From: Mesorhizobium sp. RMAD-H1
GTDB taxonomy: Bacteria; Pseudomonadota; Alphaproteobacteria; Rhizobiales; Rhizobiaceae
Length of the DNA: 64,000 bases
Reading direction: 5' to 3'
Assembly: GCF_014191375.1 (NCBI RefSeq)
Contig: NZ_JACHWN010000003.1
Location: 1 to 64,000 of the forward strand
Under the pieces are notes generated by a model. That model was given only the letters and a program-made list of their open reading frames with translations, did no database searches and had not been told where the DNA came from. Position 1 is the first letter of the stretch, and each line of letters starts with the position of its first letter. The position numbers and the translations under genes were made by a program. Below, in pieces: positions 42,941 through 51,200 of this stretch.

Positions 42941-43366
42941 ATGCATTACTGCCTTGTCTCCCCAAGCCGGTTGATCCCCACAGAGGAGGTGGACCCCGAC
43001 CGGGTGAACGTGTTGGAAGCCCAAATCCTGGAGGCCGGCTCATGGACCGCCCCCATCACGGCCGAAAAGGATGCCTTGTTCGTAATGGATGGCCATCACC
43101 GGCTGACGGTCGCCCATCGCCTTGGCCTTACCGCGGTGCCGGTGCTGCTCCTCGATTACAGCAGTGTGCGCGTGGAAAGCTGGCGTCCGGGTGAAACGAT
43201 CACGCCCGCCAATATCTTCGCGATGGCCCGCAGCGGCAGGCGATTTCCCTGCAAGACGACGCGACATATCTTTGACCGCCCTCTGCCGGCCTGCGACGTG
43301 CCATTGGCGTTTCTGCGCGGATACGGCCCGGCGGAAGCCGTGCCGGCACGCGCCATGGGAGAGTGA
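42941..43366 (+). CDS. ParB/Srx-fold free serine kinase-like protein (SbnI-like)
   Basis: 141 residues from the ATG at 42941, which follows GAGAGG; a GTG at 42932 is possible. The ParB-like core is [20 protein letters not shown], then [20 protein letters not shown], with D50-G-H-H-R54 as the phosphate/nucleotide motif and Glu15/Glu16 in the place of the catalytic Glu. In S. aureus, SbnI of this fold phosphorylates free serine to O-phosphoserine for SbnA. The first gene here, immediately before SbnH- and SbnA-like genes, so the same supply role is likely. It lacks the long C-terminal half of SbnI. Coupled to the next gene by 3 bases. Confidence 0.75.
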   Translation: MHYCLVSPSRLIPTEEVDPDRVNVLEAQILEAGSWTAPITAEKDALFVMDGHHRLTVAHRLGLTAVPVLLLDYSSVRVESWRPGETITPANIFAMARSGRRFPCKTTRHIFDRPLPACDVPLAFLRGYGPAEAVPARAMGE

Positions 43367-43368
43367 TC

Positions 43369-44742
43369 ATGACGCTCCATTGCCACAAGCTCGGCGCCGG
43401 TCTGCCGCCAATCCTGCGATCCGAAACCGCCGACCTTCTTGCCCGACGAGGTGCGCTGCTTCTGGACTGGGTGGCGCACCACGGCTCGCCGCTCAATCTG
43501 GTTTGGCCGGAAGCGCTGCAGGAAAATCTTGCCGCGCTGAGAGAGGTGTTGATCGAACACGGCGTCGAACACGCGATCTATTACGGGGCGAAGGTCAATA
43601 AATCACCCGGCCTCGTGCAAGCCGCCCTCGACGCGGGCGGCGGTATTGATGTTTCCAGCCTTTATGAACTCCGTGATGCCAGGCGGCTCGGTACCGGCGG
43701 CACCCGGCTCGTAGCGACCGGCCCCGCGAAGACCAAGGCATTCCATCAGGAACTTGTCGCCTGCAACGCGCTGATATCGGTGGATTCTCCGGAAGAACTG
43801 GAGGATCTCATCAGCTGCCTGCCAGCGGCAATGGATGCGCAACCGATCCTCCTGCGTCTGCAGCCGGAGAGCCAGGGCAAGAGCCGCTTCGGCATGAAGG
43901 CGGAGGCCGTCGTCCGCTGCCTCGCCCGCATCGTCGGAGAAGGTCGCCTGCGTTTCGACGGGCTCCACTTCCATCTCGGCGGCTATCGCTGGCAGGATCG
44001 GGTCGCGGCGCTGAAGGAGGCGGCCGGCCTGATTGCAGAGGCCCGGAACATGGGCCTTTCCCCCCGCATGATCGATATCGGCGGCGGTTTGCCCATCCAA
44101 TATGTCGATCACCAGCAATACCGGGCGCATCTGGCGGCGCAGACACCGGATGATTACCGCACCGGGAAAATCCCCGCCTCCTTCTATCCTTATGGGGGTC
44201 CGCTTTCGGCGGCGGACTGGTTGCGTCGGCTGCTGCGGGCGCAATTCCAGGAGGGGCAGACCGTCGCTCATTATTTCAAGCGCCAGGGACTGATCCTCGG
44301 CATGGAGCCGGGCCGCGCCCTGGCGGACCAGGCAGCGATCACCGCCTTCCGCATCACGCGCGTCAAGGCTCTCGGGGGTGACACCCATGTCATCTTCGTC
44401 GAGGGCAGCAGTTTCAGCGCCTGCGAAACCTGGTTCGCCTCAGAGTTCCTGGTCGACCCCATCCTCATCCCCGGCGGGCGACAGCCTTCCGCATCAAGCC
44501 CGATCCGCGCCTATCTCGCCGGTCACAGCTGTCTGGACGACGATGTGTTGAGCAACCGGTGGCTGACCTTCCCGGTCGCGCCGCAAGCCGGCGACCTCCT
44601 GGTGCACGCCAATACGGCCGGATACCAGATGGACCTTCTCGAAAACGAATTCCACCGCCATCCGATGCCCACCCGCCTGCGTATGCTGCGGGATGCAGAA
44701 GGACGGCTCATGCTCGCCCCCGACACGATTGAAGAGGTATAG
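43369..44742 (+). CDS. PLP-dependent decarboxylase, SbnH/diaminopimelate-decarboxylase family
   Basis: 457 residues from the ATG at 43369 with GGGAG upstream. Fold-type III enzyme. PLP Lys75 is in AIYYGAKVNKSPGLVQAALD, the barrel histidine in LHFHLGGYRWQD, the glycine-rich phosphate loop in MIDIGGGLPIQYV, and the second loop in GMEPGRALADQA. C-terminal Cys in SFSACETWF. The family includes LysA, ornithine decarboxylases and SbnH, which decarboxylates a diaminopropionate moiety in staphyloferrin B. Here it probably decarboxylates the 2-amino-2-carboxyethyl-lysine made by the SbnA-like enzyme, giving the ethylenediamine unit (inference). Ends 3 bases before the next gene. Confidence 0.85.
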   Translation: MTLHCHKLGAGLPPILRSETADLLARRGALLLDWVAHHGSPLNLVWPEALQENLAALREVLIEHGVEHAIYYGAKVNKSPGLVQAALDAGGGIDVSSLYELRDARRLGTGGTRLVATGPAKTKAFHQELVACNALISVDSPEELEDLISCLPAAMDAQPILLRLQPESQGKSRFGMKAEAVVRCLARIVGEGRLRFDGLHFHLGGYRWQDRVAALKEAAGLIAEARNMGLSPRMIDIGGGLPIQYVDHQQYRAHLAAQTPDDYRTGKIPASFYPYGGPLSAADWLRRLLRAQFQEGQTVAHYFKRQGLILGMEPGRALADQAAITAFRITRVKALGGDTHVIFVEGSSFSACETWFASEFLVDPILIPGGRQPSASSPIRAYLAGHSCLDDDVLSNRWLTFPVAPQAGDLLVHANTAGYQMDLLENEFHRHPMPTRLRMLRDAEGRLMLAPDTIEEV

Positions 44743-44745
44743 ACG

Positions 44746-45753
44746 ATGCATACGACCATAACGCAGCTGATCGGCCAGACCCCTGTTATGTCGATCTCCG
44801 TCCCGAACCGGAACAGCACCCTGGTGCTGAAGATCGAGAAGAACAATCCCGGTGGCTCGATGAAGGACCGCATGGCACGCAGCATGGTCCTCGCCGCGCT
44901 TCGCGATGGACGCCTTGCCCCTGGCGGAACGATCGTTGAATCCTCTTCCGGCAATACGGGCACCGGGCTGGCGCTGGCAGCTCTGGAGTTCGGCCTGCGG
45001 TTCATCGCGGTGGTGGATCATCATGCGGCGCCGGACAAGATCCGCATGATGCGCGCGCTCGGCGCCGAAATCCGCTATGTCGAAGGTGATTTTCGCGAGG
45101 ACGAGGTGGCCGTGGTGGAGCGGCAGCGGCTGGCAGCACAGCTCGGCGCGCAGCTTCCCGGAGCGCTGTTCATGAACCAGTCGGACAATCCGGCCAATCC
45201 CGAGGGTTATGCCGGTTACGTCGAGGAGTTGCTGGCCCAACTTCCGGACGGCATCGATGCATTTGTCGGCTGCGTGGGCACCGGCGGATCGATGACCGGT
45301 ATTTCCCAGCGCCTCAAGCGCCATGATCCGGCGATCCGCACGATCGCAGTGGAGCCCGCCGGATCGATTGTTTTCGGCAAGCCGGGCCATCCCTATTTCC
45401 AGTCGGGAACCGGCACGCCGGCAGGAGACGAGGTCGGCAAGGTGCTGGACTATGGCTGTATCGACGAGGGCGTGCAGGTGACTGACACGCAGGCCTTCGA
45501 GACGGCGCGTTACATGGCCCGGCGCAGGGGGCTGCTCGTCGGCGGATCGACGGGCGGCGCCATCTACAAGGCGCTGGAGTTCATCGCCTCGGGCAAGCTT
45601 CGCGGCACGGTCGTGACCACGGTCGCGGATGGCGGTGAGAAATATCTCGGCACGATATTCGATGACGAGTGGATGGAAAAACGCAATCTGCTCGATCCGT
45701 CGATTGCCGACGAGCTCGATGGCTGGCTGATCGAAAAGGCGCAAGCCGCATGA
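44746..45753 (+). CDS. SbnA-like PLP synthase (cysteine synthase family)
   Basis: 335 residues of fold-type II. Schiff-base Lys40 is in NNPGGSMKDRMARSMVLAAL, the substrate loop is VESSSGNTGTGLALAALEFG, and the phosphate loop is GCVGTGGSMTGISQRLK. N-P-G-G-S-x-K-D-R is shared with SbnA rather than with ordinary CysK. SbnA replaces the phosphate of O-phosphoserine with glutamate, forming a secondary amine. With an opine dehydrogenase and a decarboxylase beside it, lysine as nucleophile would give the rhizobactin backbone (inference). The start lies 3 bases after the decarboxylase stop and the stop overlaps the dehydrogenase start. Confidence 0.87.
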   Translation: MHTTITQLIGQTPVMSISVPNRNSTLVLKIEKNNPGGSMKDRMARSMVLAALRDGRLAPGGTIVESSSGNTGTGLALAALEFGLRFIAVVDHHAAPDKIRMMRALGAEIRYVEGDFREDEVAVVERQRLAAQLGAQLPGALFMNQSDNPANPEGYAGYVEELLAQLPDGIDAFVGCVGTGGSMTGISQRLKRHDPAIRTIAVEPAGSIVFGKPGHPYFQSGTGTPAGDEVGKVLDYGCIDEGVQVTDTQAFETARYMARRRGLLVGGSTGGAIYKALEFIASGKLRGTVVTTVADGGEKYLGTIFDDEWMEKRNLLDPSIADELDGWLIEKAQAA

Positions 45754-46889
45754 AGGTGACGATCTGTGGTGCCGGCCGCACCGGCCATCTGAACGCGGTC
45801 CTCTTCAAGCAGAAACCGGACGTCGAAGTTTCCGTCCTGACCGGTGACACCGCGGTCGCCAGGCGCTGGGCGGATGGCGGCGGGCTCTGGCAGGCGCTGA
45901 CCCTCGACGGTCAAACCTTGAACGCCAGGCCCGACCATGTCGGAACCGATCCTGGTAAAGCGCTCGAGAACGCTGATCTGGTGATCATCACGCAGCCTGC
46001 TCAGGCGCGGCCCGCCCTTCTTTCCCGGATAGCAGAGCATTTGCCCCGGGACAGGAACGTTCATGTCGGGGCAATCCCCGGCTTTTGCGGCTTCGACTGG
46101 CTCGCGGCGAAGGCTCTCCGGGCCCGCGACAATGCGGTGATCTGGGGTATGAAGGACGTGCCCCACATCGCCTACGACCTGGAGGCAGGCGAGCGCGTGC
46201 GGATGGGCGGCGCGAAGGCCGAACTCTTCGTAGCGCTGCATCGCCGTGAGAGTGCGGCGAGCGCCGCCGCCCTCGTGACCATGCTGAACCGGCTCTATGA
46301 TGCGCCTGTCACGCTGCTGCAGGATTATCTCGAAATCACGCTGACGCCGGGCAATGCGCTGATGCACCCTGCCGTGCTCTATGCGCTGATCGGCCCCGGT
46401 GGCCCTTTCGAGAGAAGGCCTTTCGAACGACCGCTGTGCTGGTGGAGCGACTGCCCAAAGGCGGGCGCCGAGCTGCTGGAAGCCTGTGACGCTGAAAACC
46501 AGGCGCTCCGGCAGGCGAGCGAGGCGCGTCTCGGCATCGATCTGAGTTCCGTGAAACCGCTCCGGCAGGAACTGATCGAGGCCTATGGCGACCAGATCGG
46601 GGACGATCGGACCATGTATACGCTGCTGCGCACGAACCGTGCCTATGCGGGTATCCTTGCGCCGCTCATCCCCAATCCGCAGGGGCCGGGGCTCGTCATC
46701 GACCGCGAAAGCCGCGCCTTCCATGAGGATATCGCCTTCGGGCAGGCGCTGCTCGTCACGATTGCCGAGCGGCTTGGCGTATCGGTTCCGGCGATCACCA
46801 GGACCTATCAATGGGCGCGCGATTATCACGGCGGTCTCGCCAATGGCGCGCCGGACTATGTTCCATCAAACTGGCCGGAGGCGGCATAA
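45750..46889 (+). CDS. opine dehydrogenase (NAD(P)-binding, octopine/nopaline family)
   Basis: 379 residues. N-terminal Rossmann motif MKVTICGAGRTGHLNAVLF. The C-terminal octopine-dehydrogenase helical domain has the conserved N-x-x-x-H-P element (GNALMHPAVLY), with His206 as the likely catalytic residue. The family joins an amine and a 2-keto acid by reductive condensation. In staphyloferrin B loci this position is held by SbnB, of a different family (ornithine cyclodeaminase). That makes an authentic N-carboxyethyl (alanine-type) product from pyruvate more likely here than diaminopropionate release. The ATG overlaps the preceding stop, and the stop overlaps the synthetase start (TAATG). Confidence 0.85.
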   Translation: MKVTICGAGRTGHLNAVLFKQKPDVEVSVLTGDTAVARRWADGGGLWQALTLDGQTLNARPDHVGTDPGKALENADLVIITQPAQARPALLSRIAEHLPRDRNVHVGAIPGFCGFDWLAAKALRARDNAVIWGMKDVPHIAYDLEAGERVRMGGAKAELFVALHRRESAASAAALVTMLNRLYDAPVTLLQDYLEITLTPGNALMHPAVLYALIGPGGPFERRPFERPLCWWSDCPKAGAELLEACDAENQALRQASEARLGIDLSSVKPLRQELIEAYGDQIGDDRTMYTLLRTNRAYAGILAPLIPNPQGPGLVIDRESRAFHEDIAFGQALLVTIAERLGVSVPAITRTYQWARDYHGGLANGAPDYVPSNWPEAA

Positions 46890-48775
46890 TGGACGAAAGA
46901 ATGATTTCCCCGACTGATCACGGCCATGAGGACGACGCGACGCTCCTTGCCAATGCGCGGAGGAACGCGCTCGGCCGGCTCGTGCGCTGCCTTTTCGCCG
47001 AACGGCTGCTCGATCCCGACGCATTGCTGTGGGCGGATGATGGGCGTCAGGCCCGCTTTCCGCTCTGGCCGACGCGCCGCGTCTTGCATTTCACCGATCT
47101 TCGAGCAGCGCCCGCTGGAACATTGCAAAATCGTGGGCAGATCGAGGTGCTGGACAGCAACGCAATCCGACACAGGATCGATGATCCCGCCATCCTGATG
47201 CAGGAGGTTGCGCCATGCCTCGCCATTTCACCAGCTCCCGATGGCCTGCAGCATCTGCTGCACGACGTGGAAAACAGCATTGAAAACGATATCCTCGCGC
47301 GCCGCCACAGACAGAGCTGGAGCGCGGAACTGCGCCGGAAAATAGCCGAAACCGATGCATCCGGCTTCCTCGGCTATCTCGAACAAAGCCTGCCGCCGCA
47401 TCTCGCCGCCATGATGCTCGACCAGTGGGGCGCGCTCGAAGGACATCCATTCTACCCGACATGGAAAGCCAAGCCGGGCCTGGCGCCGGAAGATGTCGTT
47501 GCCCTCTCGCCGGAGTTCGGCGCCCGGGTGCGGCTGCGCATCGCCGCGCTACGCAGCGAGTGGGCCTATGTCGAGAAGATGCCGCATGTCGGCGGCTATT
47601 CGGAATGGTTCTCGCAGAATTTTCCCGACCTGTGGCAAGGCTGGGCGGACAGGCTGAGAAAGCGCGGCAAATCGCCGGAAGATTGGCTTCCGCTCCCGGT
47701 CCACGCATGGCATCTGGAGAACTTCGTCTGCCGCGAGTTCGCGCCGGAGATCGAAGCGGGCATTCTCGATCCCGCGGGACCGGAAATCGAAACCCTGCCC
47801 TCCATGTCTTTCCGCACGATGCTGCCGGAAACGCAGGAACCCCGGCCTTTCATCAAACTGCCGGTCGCGATCTGGCTGACGAGCGAGCAGCGGACGCTAC
47901 AGGCCAAATCAATCCATATGGGGCCGCGCCTCTCCACGCTGATTTCCGGCATCCTGTCCGGGGAAGACGAACTCAGGGACGGGCTGGAGATATTCATCGA
48001 GGAGCTGGGTGCAATTCTCCATCATCCCGGAACGGGCGACGAGTACCCCGGCCGCTTCCTTTCGGTGGTCTATCGCGATGTCGATGCCCTGGCGCGTAAG
48101 GACGGTCTTCTGCCCGTAACCGTCGCAGCCCTCCTGACGGCTAATCCCGTCGATGGTCGGCCGGTCATTTGCGAGCTGATCGCCAGGGGTGGCAGCGAAA
48201 CGCAAGCCGACGTAGCGGCATTCTTCCGCAGCTACGCGCGCACCGTGATTAGCCCCGCGCTTGCCATGTACCTGCTTTACGGGATCGCCTTCGAGGCGCA
48301 CCAGCAGAACAGCACGATCCTTTTCGACGACAAGGGCCGTCCGCGAAAACTGCTCATCCGTGATTTCGGCGACGGTCGCAGCTTCGCGCCTCTGTTCAAG
48401 GAGCGTGGATATGATCTGAAGCCGTTCAGCCGCAAAGGGATTTTGCCAACGACCTTCGATGACGATATCAGTCTCGTGCGGTCCTTCGTGATCGATGCCT
48501 GCTTCGTCTGTCATCTCCACGAGATCGCCCTGTGCCTGAGCGAGCAATATGCATTGATGGACAATATAATGTGGCAGACCTTGCGCGAGGAAACCGAACG
48601 GGCTTTCGATGCATTGCGGCCGCGCATGCTGTCTGATGCGTTCTGGGCCGAGGAGCGCGAAGCCTTTCTCGAGCGGCCCTGGCCCACGCGATCGGTACTG
48701 CGGATGCATCTGGAGCGCTATCGCGACTACCGGGTCGAACACCAGTTGCCCAATCCGCTGGCGAGCGCGCAATGA
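46889..48775 (+). CDS. NRPS-independent siderophore synthetase (IucA/IucC family)
   Basis: 628 residues, the family length. The ATP-binding block is [19 protein letters not shown] near residue 180, a variant of GHP-x-HP-x-x-K-x-R-x-G with Tyr for the second His. [15 protein letters not shown], the [15 protein letters not shown] motif near residue 467, and [12 protein letters not shown] complete the active site. A FhuF-like C-terminal part follows. Such enzymes adenylate a carboxylate (citrate, malate or a derivative) and form an amide with an amine. It is the only synthetase in the locus, so one such amide is expected, as in rhizobactin, where malate acylates the lysine side chain (inference). 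Overlaps both neighbours. Confidence 0.92.
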   Translation: MDERMISPTDHGHEDDATLLANARRNALGRLVRCLFAERLLDPDALLWADDGRQARFPLWPTRRVLHFTDLRAAPAGTLQNRGQIEVLDSNAIRHRIDDPAILMQEVAPCLAISPAPDGLQHLLHDVENSIENDILARRHRQSWSAELRRKIAETDASGFLGYLEQSLPPHLAAMMLDQWGALEGHPFYPTWKAKPGLAPEDVVALSPEFGARVRLRIAALRSEWAYVEKMPHVGGYSEWFSQNFPDLWQGWADRLRKRGKSPEDWLPLPVHAWHLENFVCREFAPEIEAGILDPAGPEIETLPSMSFRTMLPETQEPRPFIKLPVAIWLTSEQRTLQAKSIHMGPRLSTLISGILSGEDELRDGLEIFIEELGAILHHPGTGDEYPGRFLSVVYRDVDALARKDGLLPVTVAALLTANPVDGRPVICELIARGGSETQADVAAFFRSYARTVISPALAMYLLYGIAFEAHQQNSTILFDDKGRPRKLLIRDFGDGRSFAPLFKERGYDLKPFSRKGILPTTFDDDISLVRSFVIDACFVCHLHEIALCLSEQYALMDNIMWQTLREETERAFDALRPRMLSDAFWAEEREAFLERPWPTRSVLRMHLERYRDYRVEHQLPNPLASAQ

Positions 48776-49986
48776 CCAGCGCAGTCGCCGCGCTCCGCGG
48801 CTTTGGACCTGTCTTCGCACTGCTCTTCGGCCTGCAGTTCATCTCCATGGGTGCCATGGAGATGAGCGGCCCGTTCTGGCCGATCCAGATCAGGGCACTC
48901 AGCCCTTCCGATAGCATCTTCAGCCTTGCGGGAATCGGCGTCTATGTTTGCCCGATGCTTGGCATCTCGCTGACCAGCGCCTTCTGGGGACGCATGGGGG
49001 ACCGCTACGGCAATCGTTTGATGATGGTGCGGGCATTGGCGGGGCTGGCGGTCACGCAACTGCTCGTCGCCTTTGCCCAGGACGTCTGGACCATTCTGGC
49101 GCTGCGTTTCCTGCAGGGCGCCTGTGCCGGCTACATCGCCCCGGCGCAGGCCTACGGAGTGCAGATCACCGGAGGCCGGGATCGCGCCGGCCTGTTCGCC
49201 TGGCTCCAGGTGGCGACCAATGTTGGCTCGCTGGGCGGCGCCTTTCTCGGCGGCCTCATCCTCGATGCCTTGCCCTTCACCGCCGTCAATCTTACCGCCG
49301 GTGTCATCTGCGCGCTTTGCGCCGGCGTCGCCTGGGCGACCCTGCCTACACCGCCCGCCGGAGCGAACGCGGAGCAGCCGACGAAGGAAAGCATAGCTCC
49401 TGAAACAGCAAGAGCGAACGCACCCGTTTCAGGACTTCTCGTGCTGATGGGGATGCTGCTGGCAAGCCGAATGGTGCTGCAGGTTCCCTTCTCGCTTTAT
49501 ATGACTGATGTCTTCAATGCACATCATTCGGTCGCCGGATTAAGCTATGGGCTGCTTGCCTTCGGCTTCGTCGTCAGTGCTCCCATGTGGGCCCGGCTCT
49601 TCGAAGGGCGTGCCCTGTCTTACGTGCTGGGATGGGGCGTCCTGATTTCTGCGGCATGCCTCGTGGTCACCGGGTTTGCCGGCCTGACCCGGAGCATCAC
49701 CCTGTTCATGGTGCTCTATTTCATCTGGGGCGCGCTGTTGGGCGGAACGACGCCGGTGCTCTTGTCACTCATTTCGGCGGCCACGCGAAGCGACCGGCAG
49801 GGATCGGTTCTGGGGCTTGCGCAAACCTGCCAGCAGGGCGCCTCGGTCGCCGGCATCGTCGCCGGTGTCGTGGCAACGCAATGGTTCGGCCTCAAAGCAG
49901 CATTCCCGCTTGTTGCAAGCCTCTATGGTGTGTCATTCGTGATCGCGCTCGGGCTGTGGCTGAAATCGCGCCGCCCCGTCGGCTAA
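48772..49986 (+). CDS. MFS transporter, probable siderophore exporter
   Basis: 404 residues with twelve predicted membrane segments. The loop 2-3 motif [17 protein letters not shown] is seen near residue 68, and a related half-motif in the second half. The start overlaps the synthetase stop (ATGA), so it is part of the biosynthetic operon. Export of the finished siderophore is the likely role. Uptake of the ferric complex is less likely but cannot be excluded, because no ABC permease for import is present in the window. Confidence 0.85.
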   Translation: MTSAVAALRGFGPVFALLFGLQFISMGAMEMSGPFWPIQIRALSPSDSIFSLAGIGVYVCPMLGISLTSAFWGRMGDRYGNRLMMVRALAGLAVTQLLVAFAQDVWTILALRFLQGACAGYIAPAQAYGVQITGGRDRAGLFAWLQVATNVGSLGGAFLGGLILDALPFTAVNLTAGVICALCAGVAWATLPTPPAGANAEQPTKESIAPETARANAPVSGLLVLMGMLLASRMVLQVPFSLYMTDVFNAHHSVAGLSYGLLAFGFVVSAPMWARLFEGRALSYVLGWGVLISAACLVVTGFAGLTRSITLFMVLYFIWGALLGGTTPVLLSLISAATRSDRQGSVLGLAQTCQQGASVAGIVAGVVATQWFGLKAAFPLVASLYGVSFVIALGLWLKSRRPVG

Positions 49987-49998
49987 AGGAGTATTGTC

Positions 49999-51165
49999 GT
50001 GAGAAAAAAGGCTTCGGCACTGGCTGCCGTGATCATGGCTCTGATTGCATTGGCCCCTGCATTGGCATCCGCTCAGGATCAGGCGTTGGCGGACAGGCAG
50101 GCACCCATCACCGTTACGGATATTGCAGGCCGCCAGGTGCAGATCAGCGCCCCAGTCAAGCGCATGCTCCTTGGAGAAGGCCGCCAGCTCTATCTCATCG
50201 CCTCACTGGAGGAGGGGGATCCTTCGGCCCGCATCGTTGCCTGGCGCAACGACCTGATCGAGGCCGATCCGGCGACTTATGCACAATATCTCGAAGCCTT
50301 TCCCAAGCTGGCGGATATTCCCTCATTCAGCGGCAAGGAAAACGGCCTGATCGATATCGAATCCAGCATCGTGCAGAAGCCTGATGTCGTCCTGCTCAAT
50401 CTCGAAGCCATGCGCGCCAATGAGGACGCGGAATATGTCGAGAAGCTCGCCCGGCTCGGCATCCCCGTGCTTTATATCGATTTTCGCCACCATCCCCTGC
50501 AAAACACCGAAAAAACCATCCGCCTTTTGGGCAAGATCATGGAGCGCGAGGCGCGCGCGGAAGAGATCATCGCGTTCCGCCATGCGGCCATGGCCCGGGT
50601 AACCGACGTCCTCGCCCGTGCAAAACCGCCGCGCCCGAAGGTCTTCCTCGAGCGCATCGGCGGATATTCCGACGATTGCTGCCTGTCATTCGGGACCGAG
50701 AACTTCGGGAAGTATGTCGAGCTCGCCGGGGGCCATAATATCGGAAGCGACTTCATTCCCACGACATTCGGCCAGTTGAACCCCGAGCAGGTGCTTGCCT
50801 CGAACCCTGAACATGTGGTCGTGACCAGCGCCGACTGGCAGGCCTATGTGCCCGGCGGCCATTGGATACCGCTTGGCCCGGGCGCGGATATGAATGCGGC
50901 GCGCCAGAAGCTGGAATGGTTCACCACACGTCCTGCCTATACCGATATCGCTGCCCAGAAGACACGGAATTTCCACGCCATCTGGCACCAGTTCTACAAC
51001 AGCCCCTATGAATTCATCGCGGTCCAGCAACTGGCGAAATGGTTCCATCCGGATCTCTTCGCCAATCTAGACCCGGATGCGACATTTGCCGAATACCATC
51101 GCCGCTTCCTGCCGATCCTTTACCGGCCCGGCTATGCGGTAAGCCTGTCCGACAGCGGATCGTGA
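49999..51165 (+). CDS. periplasmic iron-siderophore binding protein (FepB/FecB-like)
   Basis: 388 residues from a GTG at 49999 with AAAGGAG upstream. The signal peptide ends ..LAPALASAQ near residue 26. Type III binding-protein fold: ITVTDIAGRQVQISAPVKRM at the start and QKPDVVLLNLEAMR, then PEQVLASNPEHVVVTSADW typical of ferric-siderophore receptors. At this length it is somewhat longer than FepB. A paired Cys-Cys (DDCCLSF) near residue 232 is unusual. The last gene of the plus-strand operon. No cognate permease or ATPase gene follows. Confidence 0.88.
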   Translation: MRKKASALAAVIMALIALAPALASAQDQALADRQAPITVTDIAGRQVQISAPVKRMLLGEGRQLYLIASLEEGDPSARIVAWRNDLIEADPATYAQYLEAFPKLADIPSFSGKENGLIDIESSIVQKPDVVLLNLEAMRANEDAEYVEKLARLGIPVLYIDFRHHPLQNTEKTIRLLGKIMEREARAEEIIAFRHAAMARVTDVLARAKPPRPKVFLERIGGYSDDCCLSFGTENFGKYVELAGGHNIGSDFIPTTFGQLNPEQVLASNPEHVVVTSADWQAYVPGGHWIPLGPGADMNAARQKLEWFTTRPAYTDIAAQKTRNFHAIWHQFYNSPYEFIAVQQLAKWFHPDLFANLDPDATFAEYHRRFLPILYRPGYAVSLSDSGS

Positions 51166-51172
51166 GATGAAA

Positions 51173-51191
51173 GCGCCCCTGGTCCGGGCGC
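51173..51191. terminator. bidirectional terminator between siderophore operon and receptor
   Basis: GCGCCC (51173-51178) and GGGCGC (51186-51191), with GAAA before and CTTCTTT after. It lies between the convergent ends of the binding protein and the receptor and could stop transcription both ways. Confidence 0.6.
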
Positions 51192-51200
51192 CTTCTTTCC

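Noticed and set aside
42941-48775. Staphyloferrin B biosynthesis
   Set aside because: There is no SbnG-type citrate synthase, only one IucA/IucC synthetase instead of three, and the SbnB position is held by an opine dehydrogenase.
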